This document shows positions 1 through 8,236 of a stretch of DNA of 64,000 nucleotides, piece by piece; the first letter of the stretch is position 1; each line of letters starts with the position of its first letter. Source of the stretch: Deinococcus roseus (GTDB lineage Bacteria; Deinococcota; Deinococci; Deinococcales; Deinococcaceae); NCBI RefSeq assembly GCF_014646895.1, contig NZ_BMOD01000001.1, positions 491,172 through 555,171 on the forward strand, given 5' to 3'. The notes beneath the pieces were generated by a model, which ran no database searches, was not told where the DNA came from, and saw nothing but the letters and a program-made list of their open reading frames with translations. Made by a program: the position numbers and the translations under genes.

Positions 1-872
1 GTGTAGCCTTTCATGCCGATGTGCTCGGGACGGATGCCCATCCAGACCTGCTTGCCTTCGTAGCCACGCAGGGACTGGGCCAGACCACCAGTGGGCAGGA
101 TGGCGAAACCCTGGCCGGTGAAACGTCCGCCCTGCACGGTTGCAGTGACGAAGTTCATGGAGGGGCTGCCGATGAAGCCTGCCACGAATTTGTTTTTGGG
201 GTTGTCGTACAGGTTGAGGGGGGTGTCCACTTGCTGGATCACTCCGTCACGCATGACGACAATGCGGGTGCCCATGGTCATGGCTTCGACCTGGTCGTGG
301 GTCACGTAAATGACGGTGGCACCCAGACGGCGGTGAAGCTTGCTGATCTGTGAGCGCATTTCCACACGGAGCTTGGCGTCCAGGTTGGAAAGGGGCTCGT
401 CCATGAGGAACACTTTGGGTTCACGCACGATGGCGCGACCCAGAGCAACACGCTGACGCTGACCCCCGGAGAGTTCCTTGGGTTTGCGGTCCAGCAGGTG
501 CTCGATTTGCAGAATCTTGGCGGCTTCACGCACACGCTTGTCGATTTCGGCTTTGGGGGTCTTGCGCAGACGCAGACCGAAAGCCATGTTCTCGTACACG
601 TTCATGTGGGGGTAAAGTGCGTAGTTCTGGAACACCATGGCGATGTCGCGGTCCTTGGGGGGAACGTCGTTCATCACCCTGTCGCCAATGCGCAAGGTGC
701 CGTCAGAGATGTCTTCCAGACCGGCGATCATTCGCAGGGTGGTGGACTTTCCGCAGCCCGAAGGACCGACGAACACCATGAATTCACGGTCATGGATGTG
801 CAGGTTGAAATCGGTGACTGCGGTGACTTTGCCGTAGCGCTTGTAGACCTTCTCTAAGATTACGTCTGCCAT
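1..872 (-). CDS. Sugar ABC transporter ATP-binding protein, UgpC/MalK type (3' end outside window)
   Basis: Reading from the ATG at 872, this is the ATPase of a carbohydrate importer, acting on the inner face of the membrane with two permeases and a binding protein that are not in the window. The Walker A motif (GPSGCGKST, about residues 37-45), Q-loop (MVFQNYALYPH), signature (LSGGQRQRVALGRA), Walker B (VFLMDEPLSNLD) and H-loop (YVTHDQ) are all present. The start of a TOBE-like C-terminal region (WMGIRPEHIG) follows before the window edge. A strong Shine-Dalgarno (GGGGGAGG) precedes the ATG. Members of this class often serve several sugar transporters; the substrate cannot be told here. Confidence 0.93.
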   Translation of the reverse strand, partial: MADVILEKVYKRYGKVTAVTDFNLHIHDREFMVFVGPSGCGKSTTLRMIAGLEDISDGTLRIGDRVMNDVPPKDRDIAMVFQNYALYPHMNVYENMAFGLRLRKTPKAEIDKRVREAAKILQIEHLLDRKPKELSGGQRQRVALGRAIVREPKVFLMDEPLSNLDAKLRVEMRSQISKLHRRLGATVIYVTHDQVEAMTMGTRIVVMRDGVIQQVDTPLNLYDNPKNKFVAGFIGSPSMNFVTATVQGGRFTGQGFAILPTGGLAQSLRGYEGKQVWMGIRPEHIGMKGY

Positions 873-974
873 GTTGTTATCCTCCCCCATGCTCTCACCC
901 GTGAATTTCCTCGGGCGACTTGGGTGCGTTGCGATTGCCTGGTGCTGACTCTGGTGATTTTGCCTACAAACTAG

Positions 975-983
975 ATCATAGCA
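975..983 (-). promoter_or_regulatory. Extended -10 promoter of the sugar ABC ATPase gene
   Basis: On the minus strand the sequence reads TGC-TATGAT, an extended -10 (TGn plus hexamer), about 100 bases before the ATG at 872. No convincing -35 is visible. The spacer 873-1106 holds nothing else I can recognise. Confidence 0.4.
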
Positions 984-1106
984 TTGTCATCAGACCGTGC
1001 ATAGTCCCAGAATGACCTCAATGTAAACGATGAAACAGTTGTCTGGGCAAGGAATTTTTGGGGTTTCCGCAATTACAGTTTTTTTACGTCTCCCATTTCA
1101 CGGGAC

Positions 1107-1135
1107 AAAAAAATCCCCCTTTGTGAAAAGGGGGA
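1107..1135 (-). terminator. Intrinsic terminator of secA
   Basis: A perfect 8-bp stem (CCCCCTTT / AAAGGGGG, 1115-1122 with 1127-1134) is followed on the minus strand by seven T residues (1113-1107), about 30 bases beyond the secA stop codon. Confidence 0.9.
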
Positions 1136-1165
1136 CAGGCAGAGCATTGTGATGTCAAGAGGGTT

Positions 1166-3997
1166 TTAAGCTTCAGATCCCTGGTTGACCTGCAGCCTGA
1201 ACATGAACTTGGTGACTTCACCTTTAAGGGTGTCGATCATCTCGTTGAACATCTTGGTTCCTTCAAATTTGTATTCCTGGAAGGGATCACGCTGGCCGTA
1301 ACCACGCAGGAAGATGCCCTGACGCAGCACTTCCATGGCATGCAGGTGCTCTTTCCAGTACTGGTCCACGTTTTGCAGCAACACATAACGACCAATGCCC
1401 ATGTACAGGCCGCTTCCCAGTTCTTCTTTGCGTTTGTCATGGGAATCTGCAGCGTATTCCAGCATGCTTCTGTGGCACTCGTCCACAGTGTTGCCTTTCA
1501 GGGACTCGAAGTTGAACGCCTCAAAGTGGGGGATGTGCTCTTCCAGTTCGGCTTTGAGCTGGCCCAGATCCCAGTCTTCAGGGCTGATGTTTTCTGGGGC
1601 ATAGGTGTAGAGGGCAGATTCGACGTAATCCCCGATCATGCCTTCGATGCTCTCTTCGATCTGCACGTCTTCACCGAGCAGCACTTCACGGCGCTGGGCG
1701 TAGATCACTTCACGCTGTTTGCCCAGCACGTTGTCGAATTCCAGCAACTGTTTGCGAATGGCGAAGTTGCGTTCTTCCACCCGGCCCTGTGCCCGTTCAA
1801 TGGCTCCGGTCACCATGCCTGCGGCAATGGGCTGGGTGTCGTCCATGCCGATGCGGTCCAGCATGGCCAGCACCCGGTCATTGGCGAAAAGGCGCATCAG
1901 GTCGTCTTCAAAGGACACGAAGAATTTGCTGGAACCGGGGTCCCCCTGACGTCCTGCACGTCCACGCAGCTGGTTGTCAATGCGGCGGGATTCGTGGCGT
2001 TCTGTACCCACAATGTGCAAGCCACCCAGCTCTTTGACTTTCTGGCGGTCCGCTTCAATCTGGTCGCGGGATTTCTCAATGCGCTCGATGATCTTGGGGT
2101 GCACGCCTGCTTTGAGGCCCATGTCGCGGGCATTGGGGTCCTTGCGGGCCATTGCCTTGATGAAGGTCTCAATGTCAGGCTGGTAACGGGAGAGGCTGAT
2201 CTGCTCGACCAGGTCTCCAGCAATGAATTCCACGTTGCCACCCAGCATGATGTCTGTACCACGACCTGCCATGTTGGTGGCGATGGTGACGGCCCCCAGA
2301 CGGCCTGCCTGTGCAATGATGTTTGCTTCGCTTTCGTGGTATTTTGCGTTCAGCACCTGGTGTTTGACCCCACGGGCCAGACCTTCCAGGGTTTTGAGGC
2401 GCTTCACGAACAGGTCAAAGACCTCCAGGGCATTCTTGGGCATCTCACTGCGCAGGGATTCCAGTTCCTCGCGCTTGAGGCCCTTGAACATTTCCTGCAG
2501 TTTGGCTTTCAGGCCTTCGTTCTTCTCAACTTTGGCCATCAGCATGTTGGCCAGTTGATTGACAAACTCGCCGTATTGCTGGGGATCAGAAAGCAGCTTG
2601 GAGAGGTGTTCGCTGGTTTCGATGCTGGCTGTGCCCACCAGCATGGGTTGCCCGGTCTGGTGGCGCTCCACAATCTCATCAATGACGGCAGCGTATTTGC
2701 CTGCTTTGGTGCGGTACACCAGATCGTCGTGGTCTTTGCGGATCACGGGCAGGTTGGTGGGGATCACCAGCACGTCAGATCCGTAAATGTCCAGGAACTC
2801 TTTTTCTTCGGTTTTGGCGGTACCCGTCATGCCGGAGAATTTGGTGTACAGACGGAAGAAATTCTGGTAGGTGATGGTCGCCAGCGTCTGGTTTTCGTTC
2901 TGGATGGGCACGCCTTCTTTGGCTTCAATGGCCTGGTGCAGGCCTTCACCATAGCGGCGTCCGGGCATCTGGCGTCCAGTGAACTCGTCCACGATCACCA
3001 CTTCGAGCTCGCCTTTTTCGTTGGGTGTGATGATGTAGTCTTTCTCGCGGAAGTACAGGTCCTGGGCACGCAGGGCCTGCACAATCATGTGGGCTTTCTG
3101 CATGTGGTCCGGGCTGTACAGGTTATCGATGGAGAGCATCTTCTCAATGCGGGTGATGCCGCCTTCGGTCAGGTGCACCCCTTTGGATTTCTCTTCAATG
3201 GTGTAGTCACCGGTGGGTTCGGTGCGCACTCCGGGTTCGGCGGGCTCTCCTCTGGTGAGGCGTTTGACCAGTTTGGAGATCACAAAGTACTGGTCGGTGG
3301 CTTTCTCGGTGGCTCCGGAGATGATCAGGGGGGTTCTGGCCTCGTCGATCAGGATGGAGTCCACTTCGTCCACGATGGCAAAGTTCACGGGGTGTTCGGC
3401 GCGCAGCACCAGCTGGTCGGGGCCCTGGGCCATGTTGTCACGCAGGTAATCGAAGCCCAGTTCGCTGTTGGTGACATAAGTGATGTCACAGGCGTAAGCG
3501 GCTTTGCGCTGGGCAGGCTGCAGGTCGTGCTGGATCAGACCCACGGTGAGGCCCAGGGTGCGGTAGACCAGACCCATTTCCTCTGCACCCACTTTGGCGA
3601 GGTAATCGTTGGTGGTGACCAGATGGCAGCCTTTGCCTTCCAGGGCGTTGAGGGCCAGGGCCAGGGTTGCCACCAGGGTTTTCCCTTCACCGGTTTTCAT
3701 TTCTGCAATGCGGCCCTGGTGCAGGGAAGCCCCACCAATGAGCTGCACATCGTAGTGGCGTTTGCCGATGGTGCGTTTGGCGGCTTCACGGATCAGGGCA
3801 AAACCGGGCACCAGCACCTGGTCGAGGGTCTTTTCACCGTTCTGAACCTGGGCACGCAGTTTCATGAATGCATCTGCCAGATCGGTGACCTTTTCCATCT
3901 CTGCTTCCATGGCATTTACGGGGTCAACGACGGTTTTGCGCAAGCGCTGAACGTCGCGTTTGTTGTTGTCGAAAGCCTTCTTTAAAAGTGCAAACAT
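1166..3997 (-). CDS. secA: Preprotein translocase subunit SecA
   Basis: 943-residue motor ATPase that drives unfolded preproteins through SecYEG at the cytoplasmic membrane. Visible motifs are Walker A at about residues 100-107 (MKTGEGKT), the DEAD-type Walker B (VDEVDSILIDEARTP), and the helicase-like motif VI (QLRGRAGRQGDPG). The C-terminus ends at FRLQVNQGSEA, so the cysteine-rich zinc/SecB-binding tail of proteobacterial SecA is absent; known SecA proteins without this tail exist, so this is not damage. The ATG at 3997 has a GAGGCG Shine-Dalgarno-like stretch and a TATAGT -10 only nine bases upstream. Transcribed alone, with a strong terminator after it. Confidence 0.98.
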   Translation of the reverse strand: MFALLKKAFDNNKRDVQRLRKTVVDPVNAMEAEMEKVTDLADAFMKLRAQVQNGEKTLDQVLVPGFALIREAAKRTIGKRHYDVQLIGGASLHQGRIAEMKTGEGKTLVATLALALNALEGKGCHLVTTNDYLAKVGAEEMGLVYRTLGLTVGLIQHDLQPAQRKAAYACDITYVTNSELGFDYLRDNMAQGPDQLVLRAEHPVNFAIVDEVDSILIDEARTPLIISGATEKATDQYFVISKLVKRLTRGEPAEPGVRTEPTGDYTIEEKSKGVHLTEGGITRIEKMLSIDNLYSPDHMQKAHMIVQALRAQDLYFREKDYIITPNEKGELEVVIVDEFTGRQMPGRRYGEGLHQAIEAKEGVPIQNENQTLATITYQNFFRLYTKFSGMTGTAKTEEKEFLDIYGSDVLVIPTNLPVIRKDHDDLVYRTKAGKYAAVIDEIVERHQTGQPMLVGTASIETSEHLSKLLSDPQQYGEFVNQLANMLMAKVEKNEGLKAKLQEMFKGLKREELESLRSEMPKNALEVFDLFVKRLKTLEGLARGVKHQVLNAKYHESEANIIAQAGRLGAVTIATNMAGRGTDIMLGGNVEFIAGDLVEQISLSRYQPDIETFIKAMARKDPNARDMGLKAGVHPKIIERIEKSRDQIEADRQKVKELGGLHIVGTERHESRRIDNQLRGRAGRQGDPGSSKFFVSFEDDLMRLFANDRVLAMLDRIGMDDTQPIAAGMVTGAIERAQGRVEERNFAIRKQLLEFDNVLGKQREVIYAQRREVLLGEDVQIEESIEGMIGDYVESALYTYAPENISPEDWDLGQLKAELEEHIPHFEAFNFESLKGNTVDECHRSMLEYAADSHDKRKEELGSGLYMGIGRYVLLQNVDQYWKEHLHAMEVLRQGIFLRGYGQRDPFQEYKFEGTKMFNEMIDTLKGEVTKFMFRLQVNQGSEA

Positions 3998-4006
3998 GAT
4001 CGCCTC

Positions 4007-4012
4007 ACTATA
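4007..4012 (-). promoter_or_regulatory. Possible -10 of secA
   Basis: Minus-strand TATAGT lies nine bases before the secA ATG, giving an almost leaderless transcript. There is no obvious -35 at 16-18 bases. Confidence 0.4.
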
Positions 4013-4106
4013 CTATCGTTTCGGTGAAAGTGCGTTTGACGCGCTGTCACCCGAGAGACCGGGATGGATTCAGGAACAACAGACGGTCTCTTTGACTTTT
4101 CCTGAT

Positions 4107-4171
4107 GTTACCCGAACCTGTTGCGAGAGGGGTTGGGTCGCTCAGACCAGCCCAGCAGGTCAACGGGTGAA
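4107..4171. other. Strongly structured spacer between tsaD and secA (candidate RNA element)
   Basis: Nested complementary segments pair ACCCG (4110-4114) with CGGGT (4164-4168), ACCTGTTG (4116-4123) with CAGCAGGT (4153-4160) and GGTTGG (4131-4136) with CCAGCC (4147-4152), giving one long hairpin. A second inverted repeat lies at 4054-4061/4084-4091 (AGAGACCG/CGGTCTCT) and smaller hairpins at 4193-4213 and 4233-4254; the last could end tsaD transcription although it has no U-tract. It does not match SRP RNA, 6S RNA or a tRNA that I can recognise. Strand and function are unknown. Confidence 0.35.
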
Positions 4172-4331
4172 CTGAAGATGTCACCCATCATAACACGCAA
4201 TAGATCTGCGTGTGCTGTTGTCAAGTTGGGCGGGGCAAGGGGTTTTTCTTGCCCACATGGATCCAGTTGTGTTGCTCAGTCCCACCTCACGCCTGTTCCT
4301 GCCTCGGGTTCAGAAGTTCAAACGGCAAACT

Positions 4332-5390
4332 TCAGTGAGGCACCTGTGCCAGCGGCAAGTAAGCTTCAGCTTCAGCTTCCCAGTCGTTGCCCACGTCTCC
4401 AGCCAGCACATTTTTGACTGCAGCCAGGGCAATCATCGCTCCATTATCGGTGTTGAGGTGCATGGGAGGGAAGTGGCTTTTCAAACCACTCTGCTTGAAA
4501 GCGGTCCTTAACGCCTGATTGGCCGCCACCCCTCCAGACACCACCACATGTTTCAGGCCCAGGGCTCTGGCTGCCCGTTTGGTGGTCTGCACCAGCGATT
4601 CCACCACCCTGGACTGAAAACTGGCTGCCAGATCATCTGCATTTACGCCAGATTTCACCGCCAGCATGCAGGCCGTTTTGAGGCCTGAGAAAGAGAAATC
4701 GAACCCCTTCTGACCCAGCAGAGGACGCGGCAGGGCAACCCCGGCAGGGTCTCCCCTCTCCGCAGCCTTGCTGATGGCAGGCCCTCCCGGATAACCCAGG
4801 CCCAGCATGCGGGCCACCTTGTCAAAGGCCTCTCCCGCCGCATCATCACGGGTGGCCCCAACCAGTTCATATTGCCCGGGAGCATTCACCTTGAAGAGGT
4901 GGGTGTGCCCTCCAGACACCACCAGGGCCAGATGGGGAAAAGGCAGATCGGGATGCTCAGACACTGCAGCCTGAATGTGCCCCTCCAGGTGGTGCATGGC
5001 ATAAAAAGACACCCCCAGTCCCTGGGCCAGCCCCTTGCCATAAGTCAAACCCACCAGCAAAGCGCCCACCAGACCAGGTCCACGGGTGGCAGCCACCGCC
5101 GAAATTGTGGAAAGCGGAATTCCAGCCTGGGAAAGGGCATCTTCCAGAATGGCATCGATGCGCTCCACATGCTCACGGGAAGCCACTTCTGGCATCACCC
5201 CGCCATACTGCCGGTGCACCTTCTGGGACCACAGGGCATTGGCCAGCACCTCAGGCTTGCCGTTCTGCACCCGCACAATCCCAACCCCGGTGTCATCACA
5301 ACTGGTGTCAATGCCCAGTAAATACCTCCCCTCTGCAGGGGAGCGACCCAGTGCGACGCGGGCCGTCCCGCAAGCACGTGGTGGGGTCAA
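4332..5390 (-). CDS. tsaD: tRNA N6-adenosine threonylcarbamoyltransferase TsaD
   Basis: TsaD (Gcp/YgjD) transfers the threonylcarbamoyl group to A37 of ANN-decoding tRNAs, in the cytoplasm with TsaB and TsaE. The frame carries the GIDTSCDDTG start strand, the metal-binding HHLEGH motif, the SGGHTHLF nucleotide loop and a late VVSGGVAANQ motif. The listed frame begins at a TTG (5390), but its first 24 codons lie in a REP-like repeat. There is no in-frame ATG or GTG close to the conserved start. A good Shine-Dalgarno (AGGGGAGG, 5325-5332) sits six bases before an in-frame CTG at 5318, which would give a 328-residue protein of normal family size. I favour CTG 5318, but the start is unresolved. 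Confidence 0.95.
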   Translation of the reverse strand: MTPPRACGTARVALGRSPAEGRYLLGIDTSCDDTGVGIVRVQNGKPEVLANALWSQKVHRQYGGVMPEVASREHVERIDAILEDALSQAGIPLSTISAVAATRGPGLVGALLVGLTYGKGLAQGLGVSFYAMHHLEGHIQAAVSEHPDLPFPHLALVVSGGHTHLFKVNAPGQYELVGATRDDAAGEAFDKVARMLGLGYPGGPAISKAAERGDPAGVALPRPLLGQKGFDFSFSGLKTACMLAVKSGVNADDLAASFQSRVVESLVQTTKRAARALGLKHVVVSGGVAANQALRTAFKQSGLKSHFPPMHLNTDNGAMIALAAVKNVLAGDVGNDWEAEAEAYLPLAQVPH

Positions 5391-5391
5391 G
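5323..5391 (-). repeat. REP-like palindromic element overlapping the tsaD start
   Basis: Read on the minus strand it starts TTGACCCCACC, runs through a GC-rich spacer and ends in the hairpin CTCCCC-TCTGCA-GGGGAG. The same start and hairpin recur at 5421-5469 and, more weakly, at 45450-45507. The hairpin end supplies the AGGGGAGG that acts as the apparent tsaD ribosome-binding site. Confidence 0.65.
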
Positions 5392-5420
5392 ACGGACCAG
5401 CCGGAGGCTGCAGTGGGGTT

Positions 5421-5469
5421 TTCCTCTCCCTCTGCAGGGGAGGAAAGCGGCAGCGAGGTGGGGTCAAGG
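5421..5469 (-). repeat. REP-like palindromic element directly after uppP
   Basis: Second copy of the element, ending one base before the uppP stop codon. It shares the TTGACCCCACC start and the CTGCAG-centred GGGGAGG/CCTCTCC hairpin with 5323-5391. The segment between the two copies (5392-5420) resembles the middle of the copy at 45450-45507 (GGCTGGTCC core), so 5323-5469 may be a composite of two or three units. Confidence 0.65.
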
Positions 5470-6282
5470 TCATGCTCTGGTATGGGAAATCACCCCCGTG
5501 GCTGCCAGCACCAGGATCACCACACCTGCAACGATGCGGTAGATGGCAAAGCCCTTGAAGTTGTGTTTGGAGATGAATTTCAGCAGCCAGCCAATGGCCA
5601 GCAAACTGGTGGCAAAAGACACCAGCAATCCAATCATGATGTTGCCAGCTCCAGCATTTCCCAGGTGCTCCAGGTCTTTGACCAGAGAGTACAGAGATGC
5701 TCCTCCCAGCACCGGAATGGACAGGTAAAAACTGAATCCGGTTGCTGCAGAGCGGCTCATGCCAGACAGCATGCCCCCCATGATGGTGCTGGCGCTTCTG
5801 GACACCCCTGGAATCAGGGAGCAGATTTGCGCCAGACCCACGATCAGGGCCTGGGTGAAGGTGATTTCGGTGGTTTCCCGGGTGGTTTCCCGTCTGGGAA
5901 GGGATTCAATGATCCACAGCACAATGCCCCCCACAATCAGGGAAATGGCCACCGTGGTGGAGTTGAACAGGTACTTCTGAATCTGGTCTTTGAAGAAGAA
6001 AGCCAGTGTGACTGCAGGCAGAACAGCAACAATGATGCTGGCCCAGAAGCGCCGCACCTCCCTGGAGGTGGTGAGTCCCTGGGCCTGCTTGAGGATGTCC
6101 CGGAAGTAAAACACCAGCACCGCCAGCACCCCTCCCAGTTGAATCACAATTTCAAAGGTGTCACTGCCTGTGAACTTCAGCAAATCTGAAGTGACAATCA
6201 AGTGTCCGGTTGATGAGATGGGCAGAAATTCGGTGATGCCTTCCACCACGCCCATGATTGCAGCTTTGATCCAGTCAAACAT
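5470..6282 (-). CDS. uppP: Undecaprenyl-diphosphatase UppP (BacA)
   Basis: Integral membrane phosphatase that dephosphorylates undecaprenyl pyrophosphate, recycling the lipid carrier for peptidoglycan; over-production gives bacitracin resistance in known cases. The two family signatures are intact: EGITEFLPISSTGH near the N-terminus (about residues 14-27) and LIPGVSRSAS in the middle. Several hydrophobic segments follow, and the length (270 aa from ATG 6282) is normal. An in-frame GTG at 6291 would add three residues. I prefer the ATG because an extended -10 (TGC-TATAAA) ends nine bases before it, fitting a leaderless transcript; no Shine-Dalgarno is visible. Confidence 0.97.
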   Translation of the reverse strand: MFDWIKAAIMGVVEGITEFLPISSTGHLIVTSDLLKFTGSDTFEIVIQLGGVLAVLVFYFRDILKQAQGLTTSREVRRFWASIIVAVLPAVTLAFFFKDQIQKYLFNSTTVAISLIVGGIVLWIIESLPRRETTRETTEITFTQALIVGLAQICSLIPGVSRSASTIMGGMLSGMSRSAATGFSFYLSIPVLGGASLYSLVKDLEHLGNAGAGNIMIGLLVSFATSLLAIGWLLKFISKHNFKGFAIYRIVAGVVILVLAATGVISHTRA

Positions 6283-6291
6283 AACGAACAC

Positions 6292-6300
6292 TTTATAGCA
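6292..6300 (-). promoter_or_regulatory. Extended -10 promoter of uppP (leaderless)
   Basis: Minus-strand TGC-TATAAA ends nine bases before the ATG at 6282. Confidence 0.6.
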
Positions 6301-6324
6301 CTTCCATGAAATTCCTGCGCAAAA

Positions 6325-6358
6325 ACAGGCACCATCCCGCTGTGGAAATGGTGCCTGT
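6325..6358 (-). terminator. Intrinsic terminator of the beta-barrel-like gene
   Basis: An 11-bp perfect stem (ACAGGCACCAT / ATGGTGCCTGT) is followed on the minus strand by TTTTT (6324-6320), 40 bases past the stop of the gene ending at 6398. Confidence 0.9.
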
Positions 6359-6397
6359 CACACTCTGGTCTAGATGTCGTTCAGATGGTGTTGGGAA

Positions 6398-7072
6398 TCA
6401 GAACTTGAAGGTCAGACCAACTTTGCCACCAAAACCATTTCCTGTGTAGGTCTGGTTGAGCTTGCCATAGTTGGCTTCGGTGAAGAACCACAGGCCATTG
6501 CCCAGATCTGCCCGCAGACCCAGTCCGCCCCCAAAGGCCACTGCAGTGGTCACATTGACCCCGAGGTCGCCATAAATGTCCAGGCCAGAATTCACGTGGT
6601 AAGTGCCACCGGTTTTGACACCCCAGATGTTGATGCCTCCACCACTGAACAGACGGTCATAAGAGCCTTCCACAAAAGAGTCCAGGGTCTGGTCTGCATT
6701 GGTGAATGCCACACCTGCCACCAGACCGGCACTGCCCACAGAAGAGCTTCCAGAGGTGGTGATGCTGCCACGGGGTCCAATGTAAACACGGGTGCCATAT
6801 ACGGTGTCGGTGTAAACGTTGAACAGCAGGTCACCGTTCAGGTTGAATGCGGTGGTGTTGTTCACGCTGTAGACGTTGCCGTTGAGGCGGGTGTTGAGGG
6901 TGATGCCCCCAAAATCTGCAATGTCTTTGGCTTTCAGGCCAAATTCTGCGCCCAGGCGGTTCTGGTCACCCACACGGTCCAGCCCTGCGCCCACAGAAAA
7001 CCAGTTCTCGTTGGCAGCCAGTGCACTGCTGCCGACACCTGCAATGATCAGTAAAGAAAGGAGTTTACGCAT
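6398..7072 (-). CDS. Secreted, outer-membrane beta-barrel-like protein of unknown function
   Basis: 224 residues. A signal peptide (basic MRK, then a hydrophobic LLSLLIIAGVGSSALA segment) ends near residue 18 at ALA-AN. The rest is rich in Gly, Asn, Thr and alternating polar/hydrophobic stretches and ends in GLTFKF, a terminal aromatic residue typical of outer-membrane beta-barrels. This is a prediction from composition; I do not recognise the family. The ATG at 7072 is preferred to an upstream codon at 7099 because GAGGT lies seven bases before it and the signal peptide starts there. It is monocistronic with its own terminator. Confidence 0.8.
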   Translation of the reverse strand: MRKLLSLLIIAGVGSSALAANENWFSVGAGLDRVGDQNRLGAEFGLKAKDIADFGGITLNTRLNGNVYSVNNTTAFNLNGDLLFNVYTDTVYGTRVYIGPRGSITTSGSSSVGSAGLVAGVAFTNADQTLDSFVEGSYDRLFSGGGINIWGVKTGGTYHVNSGLDIYGDLGVNVTTAVAFGGGLGLRADLGNGLWFFTEANYGKLNQTYTGNGFGGKVGLTFKF

Positions 7073-7337
7073 GTCATGTACCTCGAGGTCAATGTACACC
7101 CCTCTCTCCAGACGCGCTTAAATGCAGGCTTTAGTGATTTGCCCCATTTGGCTCACACTTTTGAGCAGAGGGGACGCTGAAGTCCGTGCAATAGGGTCTT
7201 TTGCTACTGTGAAAAATTAAAGGTTTCTTCATCAAAGGCTCTGGTCCTGCACGGGCACAGCTTTTTCATGGCTTCTCAAGCATCCAGAAAAGCAAATTCT
7301 TGAGAAGAACTGTCGAAATTCTGAGCCTCCTCTCAAG

Positions 7338-7367
7338 AAAAAAGCCACCCCATCAAACAGAAGTGGC
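7338..7367 (-). terminator. Terminator of the sugar isomerase operon
   Basis: Stem GCCAC/GTGGC (7344-7348 with 7363-7367) followed on the minus strand by six T residues, 20-50 bases past the stop at 7386. A separate inverted repeat CTTCTCAAG/CTTGAGAAG lies at 7272-7307. The rest of 7100-7385 shows nothing recognisable. Confidence 0.6.
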
Positions 7368-7385
7368 GAAAATGAGAACAGCAGG

Positions 7386-8123
7386 TCAGATCACAGACTG
7401 GCTTTTCAGGTGGTCCAGGCTCTGCTGCAAGCTGTCCCAGGGAGAGCCTTTGCAGTTGTCCTGCTCGATCAAAAGCCACTTCACGCCTGCATTGGGAGCT
7501 TCAGCCAGGATTTGCTGCAAGGGCACTTCTCCGTTGCCCAGTTCCACGGTCTGCCAGCCGCCCTCGGGTTTGGATTTCACATCTTTGAGGTGCAGGAGAG
7601 GCACCCGGCCTGCGTATTTCTGCAGGTAAGCCACAGGACTCACGCCTCCAGCATGCAGCCAGGCCACGTCCAGTTCAGGGTTGAGGCCCTGGGCTTTCAG
7701 CAGGAAGTCAAAGACCTTCTCGCCCTGGTGTTCTTCCAGCAGTTCATGCTCATGGTTGTGGTACTGCAGGGTGATGCCCGTGCCTTCCAGGCCCTGAGCC
7801 GCTTCGGTCAGAACAGTCTGGATGTACTGCCAGGACTGCTCTTCGGTGGCTTTGGACCATGCACAGGTCAGGTACTGGGTGTCCAGGGTTTTGCATTCTT
7901 CGATCAAATCAGCAAGGTTGTTTTTGAGGCTGTCCAGGCTGGTGTGACGCCCCACCACTTTGAGGCCCACCTCGTCCAGCACGCTTTTGATGTGGGCAGG
8001 TCCGGGAATTTCCCCGAACAGTTCCACCCCCTGAAAGCCCATTTCTGCGGCTTTTTTGAGGGAGCCTTCGTAGTCTTTTTGCAGCTCGTCGCGGATGGTC
8101 CAGCATTGCAGGCCGTAATTCAT
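7386..8123 (-). CDS. Sugar phosphate isomerase/epimerase (xylose-isomerase-like TIM barrel)
   Basis: 245-residue protein of the AP-endonuclease-2/xylose-isomerase-like superfamily, metal-dependent TIM barrels that isomerise or epimerise sugars or inositols. Expected features are seen: GLQCWTIRDEL at the first strand, GVELFGEIPGP, the acidic/His segment LQYHNHEHEL about half way, LDVAWLHAGG, and LLHLKDVKS toward the end. The ATG at 8123 has AAGGAGAT in front. It lies 113 bases after a Gfo/Idh/MocA oxidoreductase gene on the same strand, the usual pairing in catabolism of unusual sugars or inositol. The exact substrate is not determinable. Confidence 0.9.
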   Translation of the reverse strand: MNYGLQCWTIRDELQKDYEGSLKKAAEMGFQGVELFGEIPGPAHIKSVLDEVGLKVVGRHTSLDSLKNNLADLIEECKTLDTQYLTCAWSKATEEQSWQYIQTVLTEAAQGLEGTGITLQYHNHEHELLEEHQGEKVFDFLLKAQGLNPELDVAWLHAGGVSPVAYLQKYAGRVPLLHLKDVKSKPEGGWQTVELGNGEVPLQQILAEAPNAGVKWLLIEQDNCKGSPWDSLQQSLDHLKSQSVI

Positions 8124-8236
8124 GGGGATCTCCTTGTGTTTCGGTTTTCAAGGTTTGAATGGAGTTCAAGGCATCTTAAACAAACACCCACAGGTGTTCC
8201 GTAAGCTGGTGCGAAATCTGCTTCTCTGTCAGACTG

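Noticed and set aside
1340..3985. 881-codon open frame on the plus strand
   Set aside because: It is wholly antisense to secA and reads as low-complexity His/Gly/Phe-rich sequence; a codon-bias shadow.
4107..4171. SRP RNA, 6S RNA or tRNA
   Set aside because: The fold lacks the SRP tetraloop region, the 6S bulge layout and any T-arm consensus; only an unnamed structured element can be claimed.
5086..6189. 367-codon plus-strand frame over the tsaD-uppP junction
   Set aside because: It crosses REP-like repeats and runs antisense to uppP; no family similarity.
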